Source: Neoarius graeffei
Taxonomy: Eukaryota > Chordata > Actinopteri > Siluriformes > Ariidae
Assembly (NCBI RefSeq): GCF_027579695.1
Contig: NC_083596.1
Location: 16,331,759-16,395,758, forward strand
Reading direction: 5' to 3'
Length of the DNA: 64,000 nucleotides
Shown: positions 21,561 through 33,267 of the stretch, piece by piece
Layout of the letters: every line of letters starts with the position of its first letter
Numbering within the stretch: position 1 is the stretch's first letter
Notes under the pieces: model-generated
Seen by the model: the letters and a program-made list of their open reading frames with translations, nothing else
What the model was told of the DNA's origin: nothing
The model's database searches: none
Position numbers and translations under genes: made by a program

Positions 21561-22101
21561 GTCTGGATGGCAATTGTAGGTTTACAATTTGCAGTTGCAT
21601 TATAAGTGTTATTCAACACCAGAACCCTGCTGGATATCATAAAGTGGCTTAAATTTAAAATGCCACATTTCCAAATTAAATATAGACAGTTAATAAGTTT
21701 TATTTTACTATGTCAAGTTTGGAATAAAATTTGTGTGTCGCTTCGTGAAACCCAAATACCCCCTATTACATGTGTTCTAGCTATAGAAGGCAATTAGTAT
21801 TGAACCTGCTGTCAGGTCTCTAAAATAAACATTAAAGGGGAAAAACCTACATGCACAAGACACTGTATCATCATTTGTTGCCAATCCATTCACAGTGGTA
21901 TAAAATGCTGAAAGTATTTTTAGTTTAAGCATTATTATTTTGGTTGCATCAATTCCTGTTCAGTCTCGTTATCTGTAAGGTAGCGAGATAGCACAGTCTA
22001 AGCACTCCAAGTCCTCCAGGGCCAGAAATCCATGAATCACCATTCAAATTTCCTCACTTTTAATGCTTATATAAATTATTCATCTGCTCAGGCCTTCATT
22101 C

Positions 22102-22156
22102 ACCCATCCATCCATCCATCCATCCATCCATCCATCCATCCATCCATCCATCCATC
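22102..22156. repeat. (CATC)n microsatellite
   Basis: Uninterrupted ATCC tetranucleotides. Confidence 0.95.
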
Positions 22157-22565
22157 AAGTCCTTCCCTTTTTCACCAGCTGACCAGTGCTGAGCCATAAA
22201 CACACATCCAGCTGTCAGGCACAAAGTAGGGCAGCTCTCAGAAGGCTCACAGTTACCGTACATCTAAGAAGTGAACTATGGCTTCTTAATTCTATCTTGC
22301 TCAACCTTCACCAGAAAATGAAGCCATAGAGGTTTGGAAAAAATAACAATTTCCAGGACTCAGCAATAAGGATTCCATGACTGCATGAAGGCTTGTTATG
22401 ATGTGTTGAAATGAGGATATCCATGTTCTTTCAGTGATAGACACATCACTAGACATACAGAAGTAGTGATGATTCCAGGACTCATATATTCTAATTAATA
22501 GCAAATAATTTCCCTAATCCTTGCCATAGGCTTGTAGGTTATCAAGCTCCAAAATGACAAGCTAA

Positions 22566-23367
22566 TGCCAAGCTCAGACTACACGAATTCAGCATGATTT
22601 TGTCTAGGAAGACAAATTTCCAGCAACAGGCCTGAATATGAATATCTGGAACAACGAATGGGCCATGGAGCGTGACATCTCATCTCATCTCATTATCTCT
22701 AGCCGCTTTATCCTTCTACAGGGTCGCAGGCAAGCTGGAGCCTATCCCAGCTGACTACGGGCGAAAGGCGGGGTACACCCTGGACAAGTCGCCAGGTCAT
22801 CACAGGGCTGACACATAGACACAGACAACCATTCACACTCACGGTCAATTTAGAGTCACCAGTTAACCTAACCTGCATGTCTTTGGACTGTGGGGGAAAC
22901 CGGAGCACCCGGAGGAAACCCACGCGGACACGGGGAGAACATGCAAACTCCGCACAGAAAGGCCCTCGCCGGCCCCAGGGCTCGAACCCAGGACCTTCTT
23001 GCTGTGAGGCGACAGCGCTAACCACTACACCACCGTGCCGCCGGAGCGTGACATAATCAAAGAAAATTGATGTGGTGTCTGGGAGTCCCCACAGCACCTC
23101 GACAAAATGTGAGACTTTTCTGTATTTTCTCATCTAGTTTGACAACACCTACTGTATGATATGTTTCTCAATAGCCATGATTGGCAATTTCTTGACCCTG
23201 CTCCCCAACAACACGCAAGGACGTGAGCAATGATTGGTTGGGATCAAACTTGTAGTGTTGCCAGTCTCTCAACCAAGACACGGCAAGAACTTATGGCACC
23301 ATGATCACGTAATCTGACATCGTGACCATCGTGAAAGATGAAAATATCATGCAGTCTGATCCCAGCA
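22566..23367. mobile_element. PIF/Harbinger-like miniature element carrying a SINE
   Basis: Left end TGCCAAGCTCAGACTACACG and right end (complement) TGCTGGGATCAGACTGCATG form an imperfect 21-bp inverted repeat. TAA on both sides (22563-22565 and 23368-23370) fits the 3-bp duplication of PIF/Harbinger elements. About 440 bp without its S1 insertion; no coding sequence. Confidence 0.6.
22679..23042 (-). mobile_element. S1 SINE, with target duplication
   Basis: Near-full-length copy inside the Harbinger-like element. Exact duplication GGAGCGTGACAT at 22667-22678 and 23043-23054. Confidence 0.93.
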
Positions 23368-23504
23368 TAACTGTGCACTTAGGACCACTACTGGAAAAAA
23401 GGAGTAAAACAGCACCTCAGCTAATTTATTACAGCATGCTGAACTCTCAAATATAATTTGCCCAATTGCTGGAAAGTTAAATTATCAGTACTCCATTGTC
23501 GTCA

Positions 23505-23786
23505 TCACTGCCGAACCCAATCTGGGCTTGAGGCAAACCAGACTTGGCCAGAATTGCAGCAATCGGGTGGCCAGTTCCTTTCTGCGCACTCACACAGGCA
23601 ATTTAGAGTAGCCAGTTAACCTAACTGCATGTCTTTGGACTGTGGGGGAAACCGAAGCAAACCCACACAGGCACGGGGAGAACATGCAAACTCAATACAG
23701 AAAGGCCCCCATCAGCCACTGGGCTCGAACCCAGAACCTTCTTGCTGTGAGGTGACAGTGCTAACCACTGCACCACCGTGGTGCCC
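23505..23786 (-). mobile_element. Older S1-related SINE, alternative tail
   Basis: Second copy of the subfamily at 20829: minus-strand tRNA-like head plus a tail with AGACTTGGCCAGAATTGCAG and GGCTTGAGGC. Diverged and slightly shortened. Bases 23787-24550 following hold only a short GAAA stretch and a TTTCC-rich stretch. Confidence 0.75.
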
Positions 23787-24575
23787 ACTATTAGTACACC
23801 AAATCAAGTAAAGAAACAAAGAAAGAAAGAAAAGTCAAGCAGACATGACATTACTTTCTGGTTTACAGTTTCCACAGCCATCCTATATTTAATTTATCTC
23901 CACCACTTCTCACTGTTCTCCTTCCTTCTTTCCTCTTTCTCTCATTTCCTCTTTCTTTCTTGACTTCCTGGTAAGTAGGTCCTCTGAATGTGTTCGTGCG
24001 TGCACAAATTCATCACACAAATGATGAGAATACTAATGAGATGGAGCCTGTTTAGAGGAAGTTCTGAAATTTTGCTGTACACCGGATATTGGGAGATTCA
24101 GGAAGTTCCTACATTTTGACTTTATAATTACTATGTCATTAGGATTTGGAGGGTGATAGGGCAGGCCCTTGTCTGCCCTGCAGCCATGCCTCTGTTCAGT
24201 AAAGACTGGTAATCTTAATCATGATAGTATAATTCAATGGATCACTTTTAGAAGCTTTATACATTCAGTCACTGAAGGCTGACTGATGTAAATTTACAGC
24301 CATGAAGTACATAGTATCTGTGATATGGCCATGACAATGAATGTCATTCTGGAACTGGGAAACATTGTGGGTATGTTTCAGATAATTTTGGTTATTGTTT
24401 AAAAATCAGTAAGGAATAAAACATGACAGGACGTGATATTATAGGAACGTAACCAACGACAGGGTTGTGTGATGTGGCTCAAATGTGCAACCTGAAGTAT
24501 TTATTCTTTTATGCCACAGCAATTTGCCAACCATTACAATTTATAATTTATTAATTTAATGTTATTTGTCACAGG

Positions 24576-24956
24576 GTGGGCGGCACGGTGGTGTAGTGGT
24601 TAGCGCTGTCGCCTCACAGCAAGAAGGTCCTGGGTTCGAGCCCCGGGGCCGGCGAGGGCCTTTCTGTGTGGAGTTTGCATGTTCTCCCCGTGTCCGCGTG
24701 GGTTTCCTCTGGGTGCTCCGGTTTCCCCCACAGTCCAAAGACATGCAGGTTAAGTTAACTGTTGGCTCTAAATTGACCGTAGGTGTGAATGTGAGTGTGA
24801 ATGGTTGTCTGTGTCTATGTGTCAGCCCTGTGATGACCTGGCGACTTGTCCAGGGTGTACCCCGCCTTTCGCCCGTAGTCGGCTGGGATGGGCTCCAGCT
24901 TGCCTGCGACCCTGTAGAAGGATAAAGCGGCTAGAGATAATGAATGAATGAATGAA
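24576..24956 (+). mobile_element. S1 SINE, first of three in a tandem stack
   Basis: Full-length copy, head GGGCGGCACGGTGG, ending in (TGAA)n instead of (GAGAT)n. Preceded by the target TTTAATGTTATTTGTCACAG. Confidence 0.93.
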
Positions 24957-24980
24957 TAATTTAATGTTATTTGTCACAGG

Positions 24981-25369
24981 GTGGGCGGCACGGTGGTGTA
25001 GTGGTTAGCGCTGTCGCCTCACAGCAAGAAGGTCCTGGGTTTGAGCCCCGGGGCCGGCGAGGGCCTTTCTGTGTGGAGTTTGCATGTTCTCCCCGTGTCC
25101 GCGTGGGTTTCCTCCGGGTGCTCCGGTTTCCCCCACAGTCCAAAGACATGCAGGTTAGGTTAACTGGTGACTCTAAATTGACCGTAGGTGTGAATGTGAG
25201 TGTGAATGGTTGTCTGTGTCTATGTGTCAGCCCTGTGATGACCTGGCGACTTGTCCAGGGTGTACCCCGCCTTTCGCCCGTAGTCAGCTGGGATAGGCTC
25301 CAGCTTGCCTGCAACCCTGTAGAAGGATAAAGCGGCTAGAGATAATGAATGAATGAATGAATGAATGAA
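24981..25369 (+). mobile_element. S1 SINE, second of three in a tandem stack
   Basis: Full-length copy nearly identical to the one before. It follows another copy of the target TTTAATGTTATTTGTCACAG (24960-24979) and ends in a longer (TGAA)n tail. Confidence 0.93.
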
Positions 25370-25379
25370 TGTCACAGGG

Positions 25380-25724
25380 TGGCGTAGTGGTTAGCAGAGC
25401 AAGAAGGTTCTGGGTTTGAGACCAGTGGTCAACGGGGGCCTTTCTGTGTGGATTTGCATGTTCTCCCCGTGCCTGCATGGGTTTTCTCCGGGTGCTCTGG
25501 TTTCCCCCACAGTCCAAAGACATGCAAGTTAGGCTAATTGGTGCTCTAAATTGACCATAGGTGTGAATGTGAGTGTGAATGGTTATTTGTCTCTGTGGGT
25601 CAGTCCTGTGATGATCTGGCGACTTGTCCAGGGTGTACCCCGCCTCTCGCCCAGAGTCAGCTGCGATAGGCTCCAGCTTGCCTGTGACCCTGCACAGGAT
25701 AAGCAGTTATGGATAATGGATGGA
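25380..25724 (+). mobile_element. S1-type SINE, third of three, older
   Basis: Begins at GTAGTGGTTAGC after a short GTCACAGGG target remnant (25371-25379), has lost about 25 bp of the head and is more diverged (tail GGATAAGCAGTTATGG, GGATGGA repeats). It is followed by TATTTGTCACA, the last copy of the target. Confidence 0.85.
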
Positions 25725-25787
25725 TATTTGTCACATTTTTTAATTGTTTATTATTACCTTTATTGTTGTAGAACACTCAAGTCAAGT

Positions 25788-26310
25788 CAAGTTTATTCGT
25801 ATAGCGCTTTTAACAATAAACATTGTCGCAAAGCAGCTTTACAGAATTTGAACAACTTAAAACATGAGCTAATTTTATCCCTAATCGATCCCCAATGAGC
25901 AAGCTTGTGGTGATGGTGGCAAGGAAAAACTCCCTCAGACGACATGAGGAAGAAACTTCGAGAGGAACCAGACTCAAAAGGGAACCCATCCTCATTTGGG
26001 CAACAACAGACAACATGACTATAACATTAGCAGTTTTAACATGAAGTCAGTTTCGTTGATGTTATAAACTCTTCATTGATGGAAACTTGAGTGCAAAACT
26101 GTTCATGACAACTGCGGTCCTAAAGTTAGCAAGTCAACTGTAGTCCTCAGCCATAAAAGCATCACTGTAAGTGTCCAGAGCGTCTTTCAAGTATGACTTT
26201 CAACTGTCCATAAAGGGCCGTCCTCTACAGGAGCGATGTGATGAGACTCCGACCAGACACAGGGCATCAGGATGGACAAGTTAGTTCCTATTATCACTTA
26301 CATTAGCCAG
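25788..26310 (+). repeat. Dispersed fish repeat, unclassified
   Basis: Starts CAAGTCAAGTTTATTCGTATAGCGC and includes AAACATTGTCGCAAAGCAGC, AAGGAAAAACTCCCTCAGAC and GAACCAGACTCAAAAGGG. I recognise this as a common interspersed fish repeat but cannot name its class. No terminal repeats or coding frame seen. Confidence 0.6.
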
Positions 26311-26399
26311 CCTCCATATTATTGAGTTAATAAGTCAAAAATATATACAGTACTGTGCAAAAGTCTTAGGCACCCTATTTTTTTCATACAAACTTTCAT

Positions 26400-26769
26400 T
26401 TCATCTCATTATCTCATTCATTATCATCATCTCATTATCTCTAGCCGCTTTATCCTTCTACAGGGTTGCAGGCAAGCTGGAGCCTATCCCAGCTGACTAT
26501 GGGCAAAAGGCGGGGTACACCCTGGACAAGTTGCCAGGTCATCACAGGGCTGACACATAGACACAGACAACCATTCACACCTACGGTCAATTTAGAGTCA
26601 CCAGTTAACCTAACCTGCATGTCTTTGGGGGAAACCGGAGCACCCGGAGGAAACCCACACGGACACCATGCAAACTCCACACAGAAAGGCCCTCGCTGGC
26701 CACGGGGCTCGAACCTGGACCTTCTTGCTGTGAGGTGACAGCGCTAACCACTACACCACCGTGCTGCCC
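26400..26769 (-). mobile_element. S1 SINE, first of a pair at one target
   Basis: Copy with a short deletion around the GTGGGGGAAAC region. Its target CATACAAACTTTCAT lies at 26385-26399 and again at 26770-26784. Confidence 0.9.
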
Positions 26770-26784
26770 CATACAAACTTTCAT

Positions 26785-27162
26785 TCATTCATTCATTCAT
26801 TATCTCTAGCCGCTTTATCCTTCTACAGGGTCGCAGGCAAGCTGGAGCCTATCCCAGCTGACTATGGGCGAAAGGCGGGGTACACCCTGGACAAGTCGCC
26901 AGGTCATCACAGGGCTGACACATAGACACAGACAACCATTCACACTCACATTCACACCTACGGTCAATCCAGAGTCACCAGTCAACCTAACCTGCATGTC
27001 TTTGGACTGTGGGGGAAACCGGAGCACCCGGAGGAAACCCACGCGGACACGGGGAGAACATGCAAACTCCACACAGAAAGGCCCTCGCCGGACCCGGGGT
27101 TCGAACCCAGGACCTTCTTGCTGTGAGGCGACAGCGCTAACCACTACACCACCGTGCCGCCC
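26785..27162 (-). mobile_element. S1 SINE, second of a pair at one target
   Basis: Full-length copy with an ATTC-repeat tail. The target CATACAAACTTT is present before (26770) and after (27163-27174). Confidence 0.92.
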
Positions 27163-27689
27163 CATACAAACTTTATCAATTTCTATTTCATAACTTCTAC
27201 ATTATCGAGTCAGTACAAAAACATTTTAAAGTTCCAAACGTTCGTTTTCCAGCACAAAATTAAATGTCACAGGGAAAAAAAATGTTTGTATCTGAGCAGC
27301 ATATTACATAAGAGAGCACTTTTCAGATTAAAAAAAGAAAACATAATGAAGGCTACTGGGTTTTGGTGCAAAATTAAGACGCGAGTGTGACAGTCAAAGT
27401 GTCCAGAAGAACTGTGGTTGGTTCTGTAAGATGCTCAATAAAACCTACAGTTAATTTCCTTATAAAACTGCACTCATTGTACCTCAGACTACTATTTTTT
27501 TTTAAAGCAAAGGGTCATCTCACACCAAATACTGACTTCGTTTCATTGATAATGACTTCCTGCTTACTGTTTATAGTATTTTTTTAAATGTTGAAACATT
27601 TCGTTTCATTATTTTTAAGCCATTTTTGGTCTCTGACATTTCTTTACATGTGCCTAAGACTTTTGCACAGTACTGTATATACAGTATGT

Positions 27690-27870
27690 AGATTGTCATG
27701 TTAAAGCACAGGAAGTCTTCTATCCTGAAGACTCCTGTTACGGAATGCTTACTGACATTGGAGACTCCTTCCATAAATATGAAATAAACATATCCTTTGA
27801 GAAAGCTTCAACATATCAACAATTACTGTACATATCTTTGTTACAAAGCAACACTTTTTAAAAAAAATCC
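27690..27870. repeat. Dispersed repeat, one of three diverged copies
   Basis: Shares GAGACTCCTTCCATAAAT, ATAAACATATCC and AGCTTCAACATATCAACAAT with 36890-37030, and weakly with 7660-7760. Family unknown. Confidence 0.5.
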
Positions 27871-28025
27871 ATTTATTACTTCAATTAGATTATGTGGAAC
27901 ATCCTCCAAGCAAGTCTCCGTGAATGACTTGGTTGTTCTCCTCACACCTGCATGGGTTTTCTCCAGGCGCTCCAGTTTCCTCCAACAGTCCAAAGACATG
28001 TGGATGAGATTAACTGACTGCTCTA

Positions 28026-29633
28026 CAGTGGTGCTTGAAAGTTTGTGAACCCTTTAGAATTTTCTATATTTCTGCATAAATATGACCTAAAACATCATCA
28101 GATTTTCACACAAGTCCTAAAAGTAGATAAAGAGAACCCAGTTAAATAAATGAGACAAAAATATTATACTTGGTCATTTATTTATTGAGGAAAATGATCC
28201 AATATTACATATCTGTGAGTGGCAAAAGTATGTGAACCTTTGCTTTCAGTATCTGGTGTGACCCCCTTGTGCAGCAATAACTGCAACTAAATGTTTGGGG
28301 TCACTGTTGATCAGTCCTGCACACCGGCTTGGAGGAATTTTAGCCCATTCCTCCATACAGAACAGCTTCAACTCTGGGATGTTGGTGGGTTTCCTCACAT
28401 GAACTGCTCGCTTCAGGTCCTTCCACAACATTTCCACTGGATTAAGGTCAGGACTTTGACTTGGCCATTCCAAAACATTTACTTTATTCTTCTTTCACCA
28501 TTCTTTGGTAGAACGACTTGTGTGCTTAGGGTCATTGTCTTGTTGCATGACCCACCTTCTCTTGAGATTCAGTTCATGGACAGATGTCCTGACATTTTCC
28601 TTTAGAATTTGCCTGCATAATTCAGAATTCATTGTTCCATCAATGATGGCAAGCCATCCTGGCCCAGATGCAGCAAAACAGGCCCAAACCATGATACTAC
28701 CACCACCATGTTTCACAGATGGGATACGGTTCTTATGCTGGAATGTAGTGTTTTCCTTTCTCCAAACATAACGCTTCTCATTTAAACCAAAAAGTTCTAT
28801 TTTGGTCTCATCCATCTAAAAAGCATTTTTCCAATAGCATTCTGGCTTGTCCACATGATCTTTAGCAAACTGCAGACGAGTAGCAATGTTCTTTTTGGAG
28901 AGCAGTGGCTTTCTCCTTGCAACCCTGCCATGCACACCATTGTTGTTCAGTGTTCTCCTGATGGTGGACTCATGAACATTAACATTAGCCAATGTGAGAG
29001 AGGTCTTCAGTTGCTTAGAAGTTATCCTGGGGTCCTTTGTGACCTCACCGACTATTACACGCCTTGCTCTTGGAGTGATCTTTCTTGGTTGACCACTCCT
29101 GGGGAGAGTAACAATGGTCTTGAATTTCCTCCATTTGTACACAGTCTGTCTGACTGTGGATTGGTGGAGTCTAAACTCTTTAGAGATGGTTTTGTAACCT
29201 TTTCCAGCCTGATGAGCATCAACAACGCTTTTTCTGAGGTCCTCAGAAATCTCCTTTGTTCGTGCCATGATACACTTCCACACACGTGTTGTGAAGATCA
29301 GACTTTGATAGATCCCTGTTCTTTAAATAAAACAGGGTGCCCACTCACACCTGATTGTCATCCCATTGATTGAAAACACCTGACTCTAATTTCACCTTCA
29401 AATGAACTGCTAATCCTAGAGGTTCACATACTTTTGCCACTCACAGATATATAATATTGGATAATTTTCCTCAATAAATAAATGACCAAGTATAATATTT
29501 TTGTCTCATTTGTTTAACTGGGTTCTCTTTATCAACTTTTAGGACTTGTGTGAAAATCTGATGATGTTTTAGGTCATATTTATGCAGAAATATAGAAAAT
29601 TCTAAAGGGTTCACAAACTTTCAAGCACCACTG
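28026..29633 (-). mobile_element. Tc1/mariner element (family B), copy 2, complete
   Basis: 1,608 bp, bounded by CAGTGGTGCTTGAAAG and its complement, TA on both sides (28024-28025 and 29634-29635). Long inverted repeats of about 210 bp. Collinear with copy 1 at 17086-20013 except that copy 1 carries a hAT. Confidence 0.95.
28246..29268 (-). pseudogene. Tc1 family B transposase, copy 2, with two in-frame stops
   Basis: ATG at 29268 (MARTKEISEDLRKSVVDAHQ) to TGA 28246-28248, 341 codons in one frame. Same domains as copy 1: two helix-turn-helix units, then DD34E core (MDETKIELFG, QDNDPKHTS, NPVEMLWKDLK). Broken by a stop at 28813-28815 just before the first catalytic aspartate and another at 28492-28494. 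No frameshift. Confidence 0.9.
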
Positions 29634-30334
29634 TAAATGGTCCATAGGTGTGAATGTGAGTGTGAATGGTTGTTTGTCTGTGTATTAGCCCTGTGATAGA
29701 TTGGTGACCTGCCCAGGGCATACCTCTCCTCTCACCTGAAGTCAGTTGGGATTGGTTCCAACTTCCCCCATATCCCTGATGGATATGTGGTATAGATAAT
29801 GGATGGGTAGATGAATGGATGTTACTATATTGTTGGATATAAGAACAGAGTAGGTACTTGTGCAAGAATTAAGCTGTGAGCAGCGATATAATCCAACCAG
29901 TCAGCCTTTGAGCTTCAGTGGTGGCATATGTAGAGCATCTGGTCACTGGTGCTGGCAGTCAATGAGAGTTTGTGTGTGCGCGCACACACTCAGTCTGGCC
30001 CACTGCATCTCTCCATTGAAGATTTTCAATTCATGCTCTTATAGACGCATGTGAGTACACACCGTACATACAGTACATTCAGCTGTCAGTTTATTGGGTG
30101 TACCTATTGTGTATCTACCTCATTCAGAATTTTATCAGGCACTTTCTTGGTATACATTTACAGACAGTTGTCCACGTGTTGCTGGGCACATTCCAGCCTC
30201 TCATCCATCAGTGGAAAGGGATGAGCAATGGCCACATGGTGGACCATTCTCAGACCAGTAGTATAACTGCTTTATCACTACATTATTGTTTATTTACAAA
30301 GAAGTTTAATCTTGTTAATATGACAAGACATTAA

Positions 30335-30470
30335 TTCATTCATTTATTCATCCATTCATCTTCACTAACCACTTTATCAGGGTCAGGGTCACAGGGAATC
30401 CTGGGTAGCCAGTCCATTAACCATATTCACATGTCAGCCATTTTCCTCTGATGTCACACTCAGGGTGGGA
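30335..30470 (+). mobile_element. Old L2/SINE tail fragment
   Basis: ATTCATTCATTTATTCATCC followed by AACCACTTTATCAGGGTCAGG and TCCTGGGTAGCCAGTCC, the inverted tail of an old SINE/L2 repeat. Adjacent stretches 29840-30330 and 30471-31015 hold no gene I can support. Confidence 0.5.
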
Positions 30471-31019
30471 AGCTCAAATAAAAGGATAATGTCGTACTGT
30501 TGTGTTCCAGGTTGAAAATTGTATAAATGTAGGGAATCTGCGAAATCTGTGTCATTTCAACACTTCTTGACTGATCAGCAACTGAGAAGACAGTGGTTAG
30601 CAAAAAATCTGGATGGACATTGGGTCATATTTCAAGGTAAAACAACACAATAACCATTAGACAACAGCTAAAGTTAGTGTTCAACCACTTCCTAGCATTA
30701 ATGTTACTGACTGATAGCATTACACGATACAGTCAGAAAGAAAATTAATTCTGAAATATCAACACACATCTTGGAAACATTTATTTAACCCTGGAAGTGA
30801 ACGGCACTGGATGTAATCAAGCTTGCAGTGTAACGTTAAATGTCTTGCTGTCTTTTCACCCGGGGAGGCACGAGGTCTTACCTTCAGCACTGGATGTAAT
30901 CTTCAATCCCACTGCGGTATCCATGTTTTTGAATCCTTCTGTGGATCCTGAAAAATTCACCTTCCCATGTAAAAAGAAAGTGATGGTATACAAGTCAAGT
31001 GTTTCAACCATCTCACCAA

Positions 31020-32731
31020 TACCCCTTTTTACACCAACAGGGAACGGGTTCCGTTTTGTTTGTGCACCAAATTTTGAACCGTTCCGAGCATTTCAACCAA
31101 AAATAAATTGGTTCGGAACCTGAAATGTTGGTTCCCAGCTGGAACCAAAATATAGTTAGTTTTTCCAGCACGAACCATGACGACATCAGTGAGCGTGTCA
31201 TTAGTTTGGAGCGCAAGCAGAGCACAGTCATGGAGAACAGAAAGGAAAAGGATACATCTACAGAAAAAAAATGGACCAAAAACAAATAATTGTAAAAACT
31301 GAATAAAAGCTTGCAGGTAATCAGTGCACTCGGCCATCTTGCTACTACAGTTTACTCCCATTGTGTTTTGTGCAACACCCTACCGTTCATGACACATCCT
31401 TGATTACAACGGTTCTGCTCAAAACCAGAGGTGGACAGTAACGAAGTACATTTACTTGAGTATTGTACTTAAGTACACTTTTTGAGTATCTGTACTTTAC
31501 TTGAGTATATATTGGAAACGTATGACTTTAATTTCACTACATTTGAAAGGCAAATATCGTACTTCTCGCTCCACTACATTTCTGTCAAGGTCCTCATTAC
31601 TCGTTACTATGAAGCAGCTTTGAAAGTGGACGTTTTTTTCTTTTCTTTTCTAAAACGTGATGGTTTTTCGCAGGTGACACTGAGACAGCCGATCAGTAAT
31701 CACTAGGGTCACGTCACGTCCATAGACTGGATAAAATCAAGATCAGTGATTTCTCAGCAGCGTTATTTGAACACGATCAGTTGATGGCAGAATGGAAGGA
31801 GGCGATTCTTCTGGGGAACGCACACACACCCATGGCCCATGAACCCATGTTTCAGTTTTCTGAAAAGATTAAAGATTCGTTTCGTTTTAAATGTTTGCTT
31901 TGTTTGCCAAAAACGAACCACATCACGGCCTACAAAAACTCGCCATCCGACCTGCAGAAGCATATTGAGGTATGTAAACGTTTTATTCCAAGTGAAAGCT
32001 TGCAATGAAGTCATCTGTGCTTTTAGAGCTAGCGATAACATTGCAATAGCTATGCAGTCTGGTTAGTCAAATGACTTTCTATGGATTTTCCCGCCAAGTT
32101 GCCATCACCTTGTCCACATAGCTAGTTAACTTGGACACCGTTAATCAGCATGTAAAACCGGAGTTACGCTAACATGAATCACGTTAACTTATCTGAAGTC
32201 CTTTCAGAAATATGTTTTATCATCATCTTGCCAAATAAACAGAATGTAGAAATCTTTCTTTTCTAGTAGCGTTAGCTACCCAATATGATTTCGAGTTTGA
32301 AAAGAGTTTGCTAGCATGTCAGGTGGAGTTTCACTGACTAATTAGCTTAATGTTAAACCACCATGATGGCACAGCATGCGTTCATTTTGTGAATTCACAT
32401 TTCTGTCTTTGGTAATGGCATTAAGAGTTGTGTCAATAATACAACGATGCATTGACAGAAAATGTACTTTTAATACTTAAGTATTTTTAAAAGCAAGTAC
32501 TTCAGTACTTTAACTTAACTAAAAATTTTACTGGACGACTTTCACTTGTATCGGAGTAACATTTGACCAGTGGGATCTGTACTTTGACTTAAGTAATGAA
32601 GTTGGGTACTTTGTCCACCTCTGCTCAAAACTGGTGAAAATGTGGGCTGGTTCACTAGCTGGCACCAAGGTTCAAAGAATACTGAATGGAACTGGTTCAA
32701 GAACCCGTTCCCTGTTGGTCGAAAAGGGGTA
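31020..32731. mobile_element. TIR DNA transposon interrupted by a hAT
   Basis: Ends TACCCCTTTT-ACACCAACAGGG at the left and its complement (TACCCCTTTT-CGACCAACAGGG) at the right, with AACGGGTTC continuing the match; 3-bp flank CAA on both sides. About 0.5 kb of its own sequence. A short ATG frame (MENRKEKDTSTEKKWTKNK) is present near 31230. Superfamily unclear, possibly PIF/Harbinger. Confidence 0.7.
31426..32623 (+). mobile_element. hAT transposon, non-autonomous, with first coding exon
   Basis: Ends CAGAGGTGGACAGTAACGAAG and (complement) CAGAGGTGGACAAAGTACCC, with exact 8-bp duplication CTCAAAAC at 31418-31425 and 32624-32631. An open exon runs from ATG 31784 to 31969 (62 codons, MAEWKEAILLG ...) and includes a BED-type finger (FKCLLCLPKTNHITAYKNSP ... 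LQKHIE). It ends at a GTATGT donor. The rest of the transposase is deleted. Confidence 0.9.
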
Positions 32732-33267
32732 CAAGAGGCTTTAGTGACCTTTTCAAGGTTTCCCACCTTGAATGTGACGTTAGAGGAAAATGGCCATTGA
32801 ACGAGGTACCCACATACATTTTTACTATACATATTGTTTGAATATTTCATGTCCTTTTTCCCTTTTTTATTTCCAGCGTCTTTGATTTAAAAAAAAATGT
32901 TTTCTGGTTGTTCACAGGGTGATTTATAGAACATTAATCCAGCAGACTTGTTATGTAACGGTCCGTCTAGCTTTCCTCCTCTCCACATATACACAACTCC
33001 TGCATCTACCTGAGCATGAGCCCACTGAGTAATGATAAGATACTGAGCATATTAAATCTTCCCCACAGGCCTAGATACAGTGATTGTATTGGACGGCGCT
33101 GTCGCACGTGCGCTGTTCCTGTTGGTCATTGCGATCAGACAGAAGTGAAGCGGATGGATTTACAAACAGATTGCTGTGGCACGTGGCCTCAAACAGATTT
33201 TCTCTTCACGTTGAAGTATGTGCACGCGCACGCAGAGCTAACACTGAGGAATGGAAGTTTGGGTTGT

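Larger units (their letters stand above)
26348..27675. mobile_element. Non-autonomous Tc1/mariner element carrying two SINEs
   Basis: Inverted ends CAGTACTGTGCAAAAGTC at 26348 and GACTTTTGCACAGTACTG ending at 27675, each flanked by TA. Continued inward match CTTAGGCAC/GTGCCTAAG. About 0.57 kb without its SINEs; no transposase frame. This family is widespread in fish. Confidence 0.88.
27930..29820 (+). mobile_element. Old S1/L2-type repeat split by Tc1 family B
   Basis: The left part (27930-28025: CCTGCATGGGTTTTCTCC ... CAGTCCAAAGACATG) and right part (29634-29820: CATAGGTGTGAATGTGAG ... ATGGATGGGTAGATG) are one diverged SINE-type repeat. The Tc1 at 28026-29633 interrupts it at TA. It predates the Tc1. 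Confidence 0.75.

Noticed and set aside
24566-27165. Repeated 115-120-codon frames that look like a gene family
   Set aside because: All are S1 SINE copies read in sense or antisense; each ends in the SINE tail.
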